A DNA stretch of 64,000 nucleotides from Moellerella wisconsensis ATCC 35017 (GCF_001294465.1 NZ_LGAA01000011.1:1-64000), one strand, 5' to 3'; positions 17,459-26,696 are shown, counted from the first letter of the stretch. Program-made: numbers and translations. The notes: a model not told the origin generated them from the letters alone.

Positions 17459-18355
17459 GTGAAAAAAATAAAAGCGGCTATTGTGGGTTATGGCAATATT
17501 GGCCGATATGCCCTTGAAGCCTTACAAGCCGCCAGTGATTTTGAAATCGTGGGGGTTGTACGCCGTAATACAAGCGAGATCCCTGTAGAATTAGCTGATT
17601 ATCCTGTCGTTAATGAGATTGAAAAGCTGGGTATGGTCGATGTTGCTCTGCTGTGCTCACCGACGCGAGCTATTCAACCACTGGCAGAGAAAATACTAAA
17701 ACTGGGTATTAATACTGTCGACAGCTTTGATGTTCATTCCGATATTGTGGCGTTAAAACATGCTCTTGATGCCGTGGCTAAAGCGCATAATAGTGTCGCT
17801 ATTTGTTCCGCGGGTTGGGATCCAGGCTCTGATTCAATTATCCGTACATTGATGCTGGCAATGGCGCCTAAAGGTGTGACATTTACTAACTTTGGTCCCG
17901 GTATGAGTATGGGGCACAGTGTGGCTGCTAAGGCAGTTACTGGCGTTAAAGATGCATTATCGGTCACTATCCCTTTGGGGACCGGAGTGCATCGTCGTAT
18001 GGTGTATATCGAGCTAGCGCCAGAGGCTGATTTTGAGACTGTAGCTACGGCGATTAAAGCGGATAGCTATTTTGCCTCAGATGAAACACATGTGCGTCAA
18101 GTTGATAGTGTTGATGCGTTGAAAGATGTGGGACATGGGGTACAAATGAGCCATAAAGGTGTTTCTGGCGGCACACATAATCAATTATTTGAATATTCTA
18201 TGCGCATTAATAATCCAGCGTTAACCTCTCAATTTATGGTTTCCGCGGCGAGAGCTAGTATTAAACAACCGGCGGGGGCATATACTGTAATTGAGATCCC
18301 ACCCGTGAATTTTTTACAGGGTGATTTAGCTACGCTGATCGCGAAATTGGTATAA
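17459..18355 (+). CDS. ddh: meso-Diaminopimelate D-dehydrogenase
   Basis: The 298-residue NADPH-dependent enzyme interconverts meso-2,6-diaminopimelate and L-2-amino-6-oxopimelate (tetrahydrodipicolinate). It has an N-terminal Rossmann motif (AIVGYGNIGRYALEAL). The substrate domain contains CSPTRAIQPLAEKI, SFDVHSDI, CSAGWDPGSDSIIRTL and FGPGMSMGHSVAAKAV, all hallmark Ddh segments. The length is close to the shorter type of Ddh (about 299 residues) rather than the 320-residue corynebacterial type. GTG 17459 follows AGGAG with 6 bases spacing. The gene stands alone. Ddh is uncommon in Enterobacterales, although I recall activity reported in Proteus. A role in lysine/cell-wall supply or in DAP breakdown cannot be told. 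Confidence 0.92.
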   Translation: MKKIKAAIVGYGNIGRYALEALQAASDFEIVGVVRRNTSEIPVELADYPVVNEIEKLGMVDVALLCSPTRAIQPLAEKILKLGINTVDSFDVHSDIVALKHALDAVAKAHNSVAICSAGWDPGSDSIIRTLMLAMAPKGVTFTNFGPGMSMGHSVAAKAVTGVKDALSVTIPLGTGVHRRMVYIELAPEADFETVATAIKADSYFASDETHVRQVDSVDALKDVGHGVQMSHKGVSGGTHNQLFEYSMRINNPALTSQFMVSAARASIKQPAGAYTVIEIPPVNFLQGDLATLIAKLV

Positions 18356-18389
18356 ATTACGATAGGTATAAATAAAAGGTTGTGTGGAT

Positions 18390-18422
18390 AAAAAACGCCT
18401 ACAATAAATATGTAAGGCGTTT
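18390..18422. terminator. Terminator between ddh and the PEP-hydrolase-like gene
   Basis: AAACGCCTACA (18393-18403) pairs with TGTAAGGCGTTT (18411-18422) with one bulged base. The minus strand ends in six T, so it mainly ends the minus-strand operon, and it may also serve ddh. Confidence 0.7.
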
Positions 18423-18503
18423 GGTCTGGTGTTGTTTAAAAATATTGCTTTAAATATATTGTTTTAAAAATAGAATAATAAATATTATAAATAGCTTTTT
18501 ATT

Positions 18504-19334
18504 TTAGTCGCGCTTAAGCGCTTTAAACTCAGTGGTGGTTTGGGTTAATGCAACTTCTGTTGGTAAACGTTCCATTGAACTAGCGCCATAAAAACCATGG
18601 CAATCAGGGCAATTATCCAGAATATACTGAGCATCTTCCGGCGTAGCGATAGGTCCACCGTGGCATAGCACAATAATGTCTTCTCTAATGGATTTTGCGG
18701 CATTAGCCCAATCATTAATTAAGGGCACGCAATCTTTCAGCGTTAATGCGGTATCTGCACCAATATTACCGCCGGTAGTTAATCCCATATGTGGAACAAT
18801 GATATCGGCTCCGGCTTCTGTCATGGCTATCGCATTCTCACGATTAAATACATAAGGCGTAGTGAATAAGCCTTTTTCATGAGCGAGACGGATCATATCG
18901 ACTTCTAAACTATAGCCCATGCCCGTTTCTTCTAAATTCGCGCGGAAAACGCCATCAATCAGCCCGACGGTCGGGAAGTTCTGAACGCCAGAAAAACCAA
19001 TAGCTTTAACGGCATCTAAAAACTGATCAAATTGACAGAAGGGATCGGTACCATTCACGCCCGCTAATACCGGCGTATGTTTCACCACCGGCAAAACTTC
19101 TTTGGCCATATCCATCACAATTTCATTGGCGTTTCCGTAGGCTAATAACCCCGCCAATGATCCTCGACCCGCCATACGGTAGCGCCCCGAGTTATAGATA
19201 ACGATGAGATCAATACCGCCTGCCTCTTCACATTTTGCAGATAAACCGGTGCCTGCACCGCCCCCGATAATCGGTTCTTTACGCGCTATCATCGATCTGA
19301 ATTTGCTGAGTAATTGATCACGGCTATGCTTCAT
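18504..19334 (-). CDS. Phosphoenolpyruvate-hydrolase-like TIM-barrel protein
   Basis: The 276-residue protein matches the PEP_hydrolase family (TIM barrel). It shows [70 protein letters not shown] and [14 protein letters not shown]. The family name comes from proposed activity on phosphoenolpyruvate-like compounds; the real reaction is not established to my knowledge. It lies just downstream of a Tm-1-like gene on the same strand (66-base gap) and ends at a terminator. Together the two correspond to the C- and N-terminal halves of the tomato Tm-1 protein. ATG 19334 follows GGAG. Confidence 0.85.
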   Translation of the reverse strand: MKHSRDQLLSKFRSMIARKEPIIGGGAGTGLSAKCEEAGGIDLIVIYNSGRYRMAGRGSLAGLLAYGNANEIVMDMAKEVLPVVKHTPVLAGVNGTDPFCQFDQFLDAVKAIGFSGVQNFPTVGLIDGVFRANLEETGMGYSLEVDMIRLAHEKGLFTTPYVFNRENAIAMTEAGADIIVPHMGLTTGGNIGADTALTLKDCVPLINDWANAAKSIREDIIVLCHGGPIATPEDAQYILDNCPDCHGFYGASSMERLPTEVALTQTTTEFKALKRD

Positions 19335-19400
19335 GTTATTGAACTCCGTTTGGCTGAAATATCTCTCATTTTTAATTGGGATCTTTCACATTTTTAGAAT

Positions 19401-20684
19401 CTAGCTGACCAATAATGCTGATTTGTTTTGGTCGTCATGTAAACTGAGGAGCTGCTGATTAAATTCGACTGAGTTAATGTGGTAAGGACTCAAAACTAAT
19501 TTTCGCTTGGTAGTCAGTTTATAGTGTTGGGTAAAAGAATTGATAAATGCTTGATTAGCCTCTGGTAACCAAAATGGGCCCCCTTCAATATCTAGCGCGG
19601 AAAAACCAGCCGTAGGAATAATAAATGTGATATCCCCCGTGCAGCGATTGAGTTTTTCAGCGATCCAAATACCCATTTTATGATTTTCTTCTTTGTTGGT
19701 ACGCATCAAGGTAACTTGAGAATTATGGTTGTAAAATAATCTGTCTTGGTGTGCCACTGGGATAGTTTCCGGACGACCAAAATTGATCATATCTAAGGCA
19801 CCACAAGAAATTATACTTGGAGTCTGAGTGCGGGCTATTGCACCAAAACGATCGTCATCACAGGCTAAAACGCCTCCAAAGAGATAATCGCAGACTTCGG
19901 TCGTCGTGATATCTAATACCGAATGTAATAAATGACTATCAATTAGTTTTTCCATTGCTTTGCCGCCACTGCCAGTGGCATGAAACACTAAGCAATCAAA
20001 ATTACTTTCTAGCTGTTGGGTCAAAAGCTGGACGCAAGGAGTAGTAACTCCGAACATAGTCAATGCCACCGCAGGTTTGCTTTTAGTGAGCTGTTCTTGG
20101 TGCAGATTAAAATAGATTGAACCTGCAATCATATAGGCGGCATTTTTTAAAACTTTACGAGAAATAATATTTAGCCCAGAAATATCGGTTACTGAATACA
20201 TCATCGAAATATCACTCGCGCCGATATACCCTGAAATATCACCAGAAGCCATAGTTGATACCATTAATTTAGGAATACCAACCGGTAGGGCTTGCATGGC
20301 CGGGGTTATCAATGCGGTTCCCCCTGAGCCCCCTAGCCCTAAAATGGCAAGGAGATCATCTTGTTGCAATAAATAATGCTCAAAAGCCAGTGCCATAGCA
20401 GCAATTGCATTGCCTCTATCGTTGCAAAAAACTGCATCTTTTCCTTCGGGATGATAAGCGGCGATGGTATCCGCATTAACATCAACAGTAGGAGGGATAA
20501 CACTAGGTTTGGTGGTTAAATCAACAATTTTTACTGGTAATCCAGCATCTTGTATTAATTGGCTAAGATAAAAAATCTCAGCACTTTTAGTATCTAACGT
20601 CGAGGCTAGATAAATGAAACCCTGGTGTTTGCTCAGAAGATAATCCTCATTGATAAGATCAATTCGTGAATGGATTATAACCAC
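19401..20684 (-). CDS. Tm-1-like ATP-binding protein (UPF0261)
   Basis: The 427-residue protein belongs to the UPF0261/Tm-1-like ATP-binding family. It shows [17 protein letters not shown] at the start, [62 protein letters not shown] and [16 protein letters not shown]. In tomato the N-terminal domain of Tm-1 belongs here; bacterial function is unknown. The start is uncertain. GTG 20684 opens the frame but has no ribosome binding site, and a promoter (TTGACA 20717-20712, TATAGT 20696-20691) would start transcription almost on it. CTG 20636 has GAGGA 8 bases upstream and would give 411 residues. There is no in-frame ATG near either. Confidence 0.85.
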   Translation of the reverse strand: MVIIHSRIDLINEDYLLSKHQGFIYLASTLDTKSAEIFYLSQLIQDAGLPVKIVDLTTKPSVIPPTVDVNADTIAAYHPEGKDAVFCNDRGNAIAAMALAFEHYLLQQDDLLAILGLGGSGGTALITPAMQALPVGIPKLMVSTMASGDISGYIGASDISMMYSVTDISGLNIISRKVLKNAAYMIAGSIYFNLHQEQLTKSKPAVALTMFGVTTPCVQLLTQQLESNFDCLVFHATGSGGKAMEKLIDSHLLHSVLDITTTEVCDYLFGGVLACDDDRFGAIARTQTPSIISCGALDMINFGRPETIPVAHQDRLFYNHNSQVTLMRTNKEENHKMGIWIAEKLNRCTGDITFIIPTAGFSALDIEGGPFWLPEANQAFINSFTQHYKLTTKRKLVLSPYHINSVEFNQQLLSLHDDQNKSALLVS

Positions 20685-20704
20685 AATGAGACTATAGTAT
20701 CATT
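20685..20704. promoter_or_regulatory. Operator-like palindrome O1 over the Tm-1-like gene promoter
   Basis: AATGAGACTATAGTATCATT is a palindrome with a single mismatched pair and overlaps the -10 TATAGT of the minus-strand promoter. The arm AATGAGAC recurs in O2. It is probably bound by the divergent TetR-family regulator (inference). Confidence 0.6.
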
Positions 20705-20717
20705 TGAAATTTGTCAA
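20691..20717 (-). promoter_or_regulatory. Promoter of the Tm-1-like/PEP-hydrolase-like operon
   Basis: On the minus strand TTGACA (20717-20712) is followed after 15 bases by TATAGT (20696-20691). The -35 is a perfect sigma-70 hexamer; the spacer is shorter than usual. Two palindromes flank or overlap it. Confidence 0.5.
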
Positions 20718-20719
20718 AT

Positions 20720-20737
20720 ATGAGATGTTTGTCTCAT
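20720..20737. promoter_or_regulatory. Operator-like palindrome O2 upstream of the same promoter
   Basis: ATGAGA-TGTTTG-TCTCAT is a perfect 6+6+6 inverted repeat sharing the ATGAGA arm with O1. It lies immediately upstream of the -35 element. Its size and position fit a TetR-type operator. Confidence 0.6.
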
Positions 20738-21191
20738 TAAACTTGATGTTTGGTAATTAATAATCGTAAAATGACGTTAGAAGTCATAAAACGATTGTTG
20801 ATTTAATGTGATAAAAAATAAAAATAAAGATTATTTAAATTAACGATGAATATAATGAGATATAAGCAATTAATGTGCTACTTTATATCTGATAAGGTGC
20901 AGAATATATATTTATAATGATTTATCGCTGCAAATGCCTATTAAAATTTTAAAATTGAGTGATAAATCAACGATTACTTATAATATTAACTATATGAATA
21001 TGTTAGGTAGACGTTTATATAGTGAATTACCAAGATTAAAATGAAGCCTAGGATTAATATTATATTTATTAGCATATGGACTAATATAATTAGTAAAAAA
21101 GACACGCCAATAGTTTAATGATATTAATCAATTGATACGATTAATGAGAAATAAACTATAAATAGTTTAAACACTGAGCAGGATTTTATTT
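20738..21191. other. Rest of the gap between the Tm-1-like gene and the tetR gene
   Basis: About 450 AT-rich bases without a gene. A 35-base near-palindrome lies at 20762-20796, with AATCGT and ATGAC facing GTCAT and ACGATT. A perfect TAAACTAT-AA-ATAGTTTA repeat lies at 21152-21169, just before the regulator gene, where it could mediate autoregulation. Confidence 0.45.
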
Positions 21192-21839
21192 ATGCTACAA
21201 GATAAGCCAACCCATAATTATACCGGTACACGTAAACGGACCTATCATTTACTTATCGGAACGGCAATGGCGATGTTTGAGCAGGGGGTCATGCCATCGA
21301 TTTCTGAATTAGCTACCGAGGCTGGAGTATCAAGAGCCACCGCGTATCGTTATTTTCCCACCCAAAGCGATTTAATTACAGCAACAGTCAATGAAAGTCT
21401 CGGACCTATTTTAACTTGGCGCCCAAAAAGTGATAAAACAGAAGAGCGTATTAGCGAATTAATTAATTATTCGTATCCACGTATGTTTGAACACGAAGGT
21501 GCCTTGCGTGCTGCGTTGCAAGTTTCACTGCAACAATGGGCTGACACTCGATCACAACATAATCATAACGATCTCAAGGAAAAGCACTTTCAGCGCGGAA
21601 ATCGTAAAAAGATATTATCGATGGTTACTGAGCCAATGGAATCCGAATTCTCGCCAGATATTATTGATAAAACGATAAAAGCTTTTTCTGTTATTTATGG
21701 CTCAGAAATTTTATTAGTATTGAAAGATATTTGGAAAATGGATAATGCGCAAGTTATGAGCATGATACAATGGATGGCTAAAGCGATTTTAAATCAATCA
21801 ATTATTGATAATCAGAAAGCCAAAAAAGCTGAAAAATAA
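21192..21839 (+). CDS. TetR/AcrR-family regulator, divergent to the Tm-1-like operon
   Basis: The 215-residue protein has an N-terminal TetR helix-turn-helix (ISELATEAGVSRATAYRYFPTQSDLI, residues about 37-62) and a helical C-terminal ligand domain without recognised similarity. It is divergent from the Tm-1-like/PEP-hydrolase-like operon, and two palindromes with a common arm lie over that promoter. It is therefore the likely local regulator, most simply a repressor released by a metabolite. ATG 21192 follows GAGCAGGA. The ligand is unknown. Confidence 0.85.
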   Translation: MLQDKPTHNYTGTRKRTYHLLIGTAMAMFEQGVMPSISELATEAGVSRATAYRYFPTQSDLITATVNESLGPILTWRPKSDKTEERISELINYSYPRMFEHEGALRAALQVSLQQWADTRSQHNHNDLKEKHFQRGNRKKILSMVTEPMESEFSPDIIDKTIKAFSVIYGSEILLVLKDIWKMDNAQVMSMIQWMAKAILNQSIIDNQKAKKAEK

Positions 21840-21855
21840 GAAAAAATAAGTTTCG

Positions 21856-21911
21856 AAAACTGCACATATTAACTGCCTATATTGGTTATGACATATTGGT
21901 TGTGCAGTTTT
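21856..21911. terminator. Long-loop hairpin between the tetR gene and yacC
   Basis: AAAACTGCACA (21856-21866) pairs perfectly over 11 bases with TGTGCAGTTTT (21901-21911), with a 34-base loop, in a convergent gap. The AAAA/TTTT ends suit a bidirectional terminator. Confidence 0.55.
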
Positions 21912-22007
21912 AAGGCAACAATTTAAAAAGTATTTTAAAGAGCAGGCACATAATGGTTATTATAACTGCAAGCTGCCCAGCCAATATATCATCGGTATAT
22001 AAGATAA

Positions 22008-22355
22008 TTATTTAACATAGGCAAATAATCCCAGAGAATCGCGTGCTAGAGACTGGCATTTAAATTCACTAGAGAGTGGAATATCTTTTAAATCAGTATA
22101 ACTTTCTTTATTGAGTTTCGACATATCCAGAGAATTATAATTAGTCAGATCCCATTTATTAGTTTGGGCGAAATAGATAATCGCACGTTCAATTTCTCGA
22201 TCAGGAATTTGTGAATAACCACAGTCATATTTAAGATAAACGAATACCGCTGTTAGATCGGCGAGATCTTCAGCTTCGCTAGGTGATAGTGCTTTCGCAA
22301 CACCACTAAAACTGAGTAGTGAAACTATGTATGAAAATAAGATAATTTTGTGCAT
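22008..22355 (-). CDS. yacC: YacC, PulS/OutS-like small secreted protein
   Basis: The 115-residue protein has a signal peptide (hydrophobic residues 4-20, probable cleavage after AKA). The mature part aligns well with E. coli YacC: LSPSEAEDLADLTAVFVYLKYDCGY, IYFAQTNKWDLTNY, CQSLARDSLGLFAYVK. Two cysteines (DCGY and KCQS) could form a disulfide. The family is related to PulS/OutS pilotins of type II secretion, but YacC has no lipobox and its role is not established. In E. coli it lies between speE and cueO-gcd-hpt; here the latter two are missing so it is closer to hpt. Confidence 0.85.
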   Translation of the reverse strand: MHKIILFSYIVSLLSFSGVAKALSPSEAEDLADLTAVFVYLKYDCGYSQIPDREIERAIIYFAQTNKWDLTNYNSLDMSKLNKESYTDLKDIPLSSEFKCQSLARDSLGLFAYVK

Positions 22356-22755
22356 TCAGTATTCTATACCGTTTTTATGTCAAGTTACGTGAACATAATA
22401 ATAGAATTGTTAGTAACCTACAGTTTTATCGTTATCGGAAAATAACCACAATAATTTATCCGATATTCCAGATCTATCAATGAGTTAGCGCAAAGATTTG
22501 GTGGAATATTTATTAAAATCATCATGTTATTACTAATATATTTAAATTGAATTAAGTTTATCTGTACAGATTAAATCATGTTTTTGAAGAAAATGATATT
22601 GTTCTATCGGTTAGATAGGACTTAGATTATTTTGTAACTATATGATTTATATTCAATATTTAATTCAGTTTGTCATTATTGGCAATATTATCGCGTCTGC
22701 ATGCGGCCTATGTTAAAATGTCATGCTTTCCATTTCCTATAGATACCAATAGATC
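22356..22755. other. Divergent gap between yacC and hpt
   Basis: The 400 AT-rich bases hold the promoters of both genes. A palindrome TCTGTACAGA (22561-22570) and a weak stem CTATC/GATAG (22604-22618) are the only structures seen. No gene is supported. Confidence 0.35.
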
Positions 22756-23292
22756 ATGAAACATATTTTAGAAGTGATGATCTCTGAAGAAGAGATTGAC
22801 CAGCGCGTGAGTGAGTTAGCCGAAAAAATTACGGCTCATTATCAAGATGTTGACGGTGACTTAGTCTTAGTTGGTCTGTTAAAAGGATCGTTTGTTTTTA
22901 TGGCTGATTTATGCCGTAAAATCCAAGCGCCGCATGAAGTCGATTTTATGACCGTATCTAGCTATGGCAATGCGATGAACTCTAGTCGTGACGTTAAAAT
23001 TGTCAAAGATCTGGATGAAGATATCCGTAATAAGCACGTATTAATCGTAGAAGATATCATTGATTCCGGTAATACGCTGAATAAAGTTCGTGAAATTCTG
23101 GCTTTACGTGGACCAAAATCTGTAGCTATCTGTACTTTATTAGATAAGCCATCACGCCGCGAAGTCGATGTTCCTGTAGAGTGGATTGGCTACTCTATCG
23201 AAGATAAATTCGTTGTTGGTTATGGTATTGATTATGCTCAACAATACCGTCACTTACCGTATATTGGGCATGTGACTCTGTTGGACGAATAA
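22756..23292 (+). CDS. hpt: Hpt, hypoxanthine phosphoribosyltransferase
   Basis: The 178-residue purine salvage enzyme makes IMP (and GMP less well) from hypoxanthine and PRPP. It contains the PRPP-binding motif [29 protein letters not shown] and the C-terminal [22 protein letters not shown]. The length equals that of E. coli Hpt. It converges on can through a perfect terminator, as in E. coli. Confidence 0.95.
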   Translation: MKHILEVMISEEEIDQRVSELAEKITAHYQDVDGDLVLVGLLKGSFVFMADLCRKIQAPHEVDFMTVSSYGNAMNSSRDVKIVKDLDEDIRNKHVLIVEDIIDSGNTLNKVREILALRGPKSVAICTLLDKPSRREVDVPVEWIGYSIEDKFVVGYGIDYAQQYRHLPYIGHVTLLDE

Positions 23293-23315
23293 TTTTTACA
23301 CACTAATAGCGATAA

Positions 23316-23350
23316 AAAAAGGCCGCAATTCAATGATTAGCGGCCTTTTT
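23316..23350. terminator. Bidirectional terminator between hpt and can
   Basis: AAAAAGGCCGC (23316-23326) and GCGGCCTTTTT (23340-23350) form a perfect 11-base stem with A and T runs on both sides. Confidence 0.9.
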
Positions 23351-23407
23351 GTTGGGTTGCATTCATCTAATGGGATGCGTGGAGCAGTACCAACAGAGAG
23401 TGGGTAT

Positions 23408-24061
23408 TTATTTTTTCTGGGTTAAGTTAGCAATTGATTCACGATAACGTAACTCTAATTTTTCACGGCTATCCGCTGTCACATATAAATCATGTAAACG
23501 ACCATTATTGATGCCGTAAACCCAGCCGTGGATCATGATTTTTTGCCCACGTTTCCAGGCGGATTGCATGATAGTTGAATGGCCAAGATTATATACCTGT
23601 TCAACGACATTAAGCTCACATAGCCGATTCAAACGTTCACACGGTTTCAGTTCCCCGAGCATTGAGCTGTGTCGATACCAAATATCGCGAATATGTAATA
23701 GCCAGTTATTAATTAAACCGAGCTCGGTATTATCAACAGCAGCTTCGATACCACCACAACCATAGTGACCACAAACGATAATATGCTCAACTTGTAATAC
23801 ATCTACCGCATATTGAATAACTGAAAGGCAGTTAAGGTCTGTATGGATCACTAAATTAGCGACATTACGGTGAACAAATAGATCACCCGGTGCTGCATTA
23901 ATTAATTTTTCTGCGGGAACACGGCTATCTGAGCAGCCGATCCATAAGAAACGCGGATTTTGAGCCTTGGATAATTCTTTGAAAAATTCAGGACTTTCTT
24001 CGTTTACAGAGGCTGACCACTTTTCATTGTTAGCGAACAGCTCTTCGATTTTCTTCATCAT
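23408..24061 (-). CDS. can: Can, beta-type carbonic anhydrase
   Basis: The 217-residue zinc enzyme interconverts CO2 and bicarbonate. The zinc site motifs are [11 protein letters not shown] (Cys and Asp) and [12 protein letters not shown] (His and Cys). [20 protein letters not shown] and [12 protein letters not shown] match E. coli Can (220 residues). The frame starts with two consecutive ATG codons (24061 and 24058); either could be used. It is essential in air in E. coli because biosynthetic carboxylations need bicarbonate. Confidence 0.95.
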   Translation of the reverse strand: MMKKIEELFANNEKWSASVNEESPEFFKELSKAQNPRFLWIGCSDSRVPAEKLINAAPGDLFVHRNVANLVIHTDLNCLSVIQYAVDVLQVEHIIVCGHYGCGGIEAAVDNTELGLINNWLLHIRDIWYRHSSMLGELKPCERLNRLCELNVVEQVYNLGHSTIMQSAWKRGQKIMIHGWVYGINNGRLHDLYVTADSREKLELRYRESIANLTQKK

Positions 24062-24440
24062 GATCTATGCCTGGTTATAATTCTTAGCGTTAAAATTATT
24101 TTATTAATCATACTGCAAGTTGCATAATTGTTAACTAATTTTAGCGATAAAAATAGTCTACTTGAATCTGCATATCAACCAATTATTAACAATTGTTGGC
24201 AGCTAATTGTAAACAATTAGCATATACAAGATTAATTGATTAATTAATAATTTGTTGCGAAATTTTTTATATTTACTGTAAGTTATTAATTTATAATTAA
24301 TTTTTAATATACTTAACTTATCGATATTGGTCAATATTTGGCTTTAACCTTTTTCGGCATAACAAATGTAGTAAAAAAATGGCATCATTCATACATATTT
24401 TTTTTAAATCAGTTCAAGAATAAAAGGTGTTTTTATATAT
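24062..24440. other. Divergent gap between can and yadG
   Basis: The 379 bases are very AT-rich. A perfect GCTAATTG-TAAA-CAATTAGC inverted repeat lies at 24202-24221, preceded by the palindrome AACAATTGTT at 24188-24197. These could be operator sites for can or yadG. No gene is seen. Confidence 0.4.
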
Positions 24441-25379
24441 ATGACATATGCACTTGAATTATCGCAGCTGACAAAAACCTATGCTGGTGGCGTGAAAGCA
24501 TTGCGTGGCATTGATTTGTGCGTAGAAGATGGTGACTTTTATGCATTGTTAGGCCCTAATGGCGCTGGAAAATCGACCACCATTGGCATTATTAGTTCAT
24601 TGGTTAATAAGACTAGCGGCTCGGTTAAAGTGTTTGGTTACGATCTCGATAAAGAGGTGGTTAATGCCAAACGACAATTAGGGTTAGTCCCGCAAGAATT
24701 TAATTTTAATCCATTTGAAACGGTACTACAGATTGTTCTGAATCAAGCGGGTTATTACGGCGTTACTCGGTCGATTGCGCACCAACGCGCCGAATTATAT
24801 TTAACACAATTAGATTTATGGGAAAAGCGTAATGAACGTGCGCGTAACTTGTCTGGCGGTATGAAACGCCGTTTGATGATTGCTCGTGCACTAATGCATG
24901 AACCGCGATTATTGATCCTTGATGAGCCGACAGCAGGGGTCGATATTGAATTGCGTCGTTCAATGTGGGGTTTCTTAAAAAATCTGAATGATCAAGGTAC
25001 AACAATTATTTTGACCACTCATTATCTGGAAGAAGCCGAAATGCTATGCCGTAATATTGGTATTATCCAGCACGGTGATTTGGTTGAAAATACTAGTATG
25101 AAACAACTACTTAGTCAGTTGGAATCAGAAACATTTATTTTTGATTTAGGCGCTAAAAGTGCGATCCCGCAATTAAAAGGTTATGCTTCCCGTTTGTTAG
25201 ACACCTCGACTTTAGAAGTCGATGTTAAGCGTGAGCAAGGACTTAATGGGTTATTTTCCCAGTTAGGGGAGCAAGGTATCCAAATTTTGAGTATGCGTAA
25301 TAAAGCGAATCGCTTGGAAGAATTATTTGTGAATTTAGTTAAAAAAGAATCAGATTCAGTACAGAAGGAGGCGCAATGA
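24441..25379 (+). CDS. yadG: YadG, ABC transporter ATP-binding protein
   Basis: The 312-residue ATPase has Walker A LGPNGAGKSTT, Q-loop LVPQEF, signature NLSGGMKRRLM, Walker B RLLILDEPTAGVD and the switch TTHYLEEAE. The C-terminal extension is typical of the ABC-2 (daunorubicin-resistance-like) exporters. It pairs with YadH, whose gene overlaps it by four bases (ATGA), so the two are translationally coupled. The substrate is unknown. Confidence 0.93.
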   Translation: MTYALELSQLTKTYAGGVKALRGIDLCVEDGDFYALLGPNGAGKSTTIGIISSLVNKTSGSVKVFGYDLDKEVVNAKRQLGLVPQEFNFNPFETVLQIVLNQAGYYGVTRSIAHQRAELYLTQLDLWEKRNERARNLSGGMKRRLMIARALMHEPRLLILDEPTAGVDIELRRSMWGFLKNLNDQGTTIILTTHYLEEAEMLCRNIGIIQHGDLVENTSMKQLLSQLESETFIFDLGAKSAIPQLKGYASRLLDTSTLEVDVKREQGLNGLFSQLGEQGIQILSMRNKANRLEELFVNLVKKESDSVQKEAQ

Positions 25380-26146
25380 ACGCCTTGTATTGGGTAGCAT
25401 TAAAAACTATCTGGATAAGAGAAATTACACGATTTGGTCGAATTTGGATACAGACATTACTGCCTCCTGTGATAACTATGTCTTTGTATTTTATAATTTT
25501 TGGTAATTTAATCGGTTCACGAATTGGTGATATGGGGGGCGTAGATTATATGCAATTCATCGTCCCCGGGCTTATCATGATGGCGGTGATAACCAACTCT
25601 TATTCCAATGTATGTTCTTCGTTTTTTGGTTCGAAATTTCAGAAAAATATTGAAGAACTGCTCGTGGCACCGGTACCGACCCATGTGATCATCGCTGGAT
25701 TTGTTGGCGGTGGAGTAGCTCGTGGTATTTTGGTTGGCTTTTTCGTTACTCTAGTATCACTATTTTTCGTGCCATTACAGATACATTCGTGGCCAATGAT
25801 CATCATTACTTTGTTATTAACCGCAATTGTTTTCTCTCTAGCGGGTCTATTAAATGCGATTTTTGCCAGAACATTTGATGATATCAGCATTGTCCCGACG
25901 TTTGTGTTAACACCATTAACTTATCTTGGAGGAGTATTCTATTCTCTAAGTTTATTGCCTCCATTCTGGTTAGCGGTGTCAAAACTGAATCCGATAGTCT
26001 ATATGATAAGCGGTTTCCGTTACGGCTTTTTAGGTATTGCTGATGTATCGTTAACTGTGACGTTAAGTGTGCTTATGGGCTTTTTAGTGGTTTTTTATCT
26101 GTTAACTTGGTATTTAATTGAGAAGGGTCGTGGCCTACGCAGCTAA
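25376..26146 (+). CDS. yadH: YadH, ABC-2-type transporter permease
   Basis: The 256-residue inner-membrane permease has about six hydrophobic segments and the ABC-2 signature region LTPLTYLGGVFYSLSLLPPFW, with SKLNPIVYMISGFRYGFLG near the end. It partners YadG through a four-base overlap. In E. coli yadGH likewise lies between can and panD; its cargo is not known. A terminator follows at 26192. Confidence 0.92.
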   Translation: MNALYWVALKTIWIREITRFGRIWIQTLLPPVITMSLYFIIFGNLIGSRIGDMGGVDYMQFIVPGLIMMAVITNSYSNVCSSFFGSKFQKNIEELLVAPVPTHVIIAGFVGGGVARGILVGFFVTLVSLFFVPLQIHSWPMIIITLLLTAIVFSLAGLLNAIFARTFDDISIVPTFVLTPLTYLGGVFYSLSLLPPFWLAVSKLNPIVYMISGFRYGFLGIADVSLTVTLSVLMGFLVVFYLLTWYLIEKGRGLRS

Positions 26147-26191
26147 TCGATTGTTCTTATTAAGATAAGCTAGCGTTTTAACACCATAATA

Positions 26192-26226
26192 TTAACGCCA
26201 TGGGGAAGTCTGTGGCGTTAATTTTT
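26192..26226 (+). terminator. Terminator after yadGH
   Basis: TTAACGCCA (26192-26200) pairs with TGGCGTTAA (26213-26221), followed by a T-run. Confidence 0.8.
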
Positions 26227-26242
26227 ATGGCAGGTAAAAGAC

Positions 26243-26274
26243 AAAAAATTCCCCGTAATATTGATTAACGGGGG
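26243..26274 (-). terminator. Terminator after panD
   Basis: On the minus strand CCCCGT pairs with ACGGGG (26268-26273 with 26251-26256), followed by AATTTTTT. Confidence 0.75.
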
Positions 26275-26315
26275 AGATTGCAGATAACGGAGCGAATCAA
26301 TGTATATTGCGTTGA

Positions 26316-26696
26316 TTAAGCGACCTGTACTGGTACCGCTTTAGCTATTCGGCTCATGGTATTATCCGCATCAAAATAAGCGACTTTCGGTTTATGTGTC
26401 CGCGCTGCGCTGTCTTCCATTTGAACGTAAGAGCAGATAATTAATTTATCACCAACGGCTGCCAGTCGAGCCGCCGCCCCATTGACTGAAATTATTTTTG
26501 AGCCGCGTTCAGCCGCAATTGCATAGGTTGAAAAACGCTGGCCATTATCCACATTATAGATATCAATGGCTTCATATTCGAGTATCCCTGCCGCTTCCAT
26601 AAAATTGAGATCAATGGCACAAGAACCTTCATAGTGCAGGTCGGCTTGAGTCACGTTAACACGATGTAATTTACCTTGGAGTACGGTACGTAGCAT
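26316..26696 (-). CDS. panD: PanD, aspartate 1-decarboxylase proenzyme
   Basis: The 126-residue proenzyme makes beta-alanine from L-aspartate for pantothenate synthesis. The self-cleavage site Gly-Ser lies in [16 protein letters not shown] (about residues 23-26), which forms the pyruvoyl group on Ser25. The [19 protein letters not shown] segment is conserved. The length equals that of E. coli PanD. It is in line with panC and panB on the minus strand but with a gap of 117 bases to panC. Confidence 0.95.
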   Translation of the reverse strand: MLRTVLQGKLHRVNVTQADLHYEGSCAIDLNFMEAAGILEYEAIDIYNVDNGQRFSTYAIAAERGSKIISVNGAAARLAAVGDKLIICSYVQMEDSAARTHKPKVAYFDADNTMSRIAKAVPVQVA

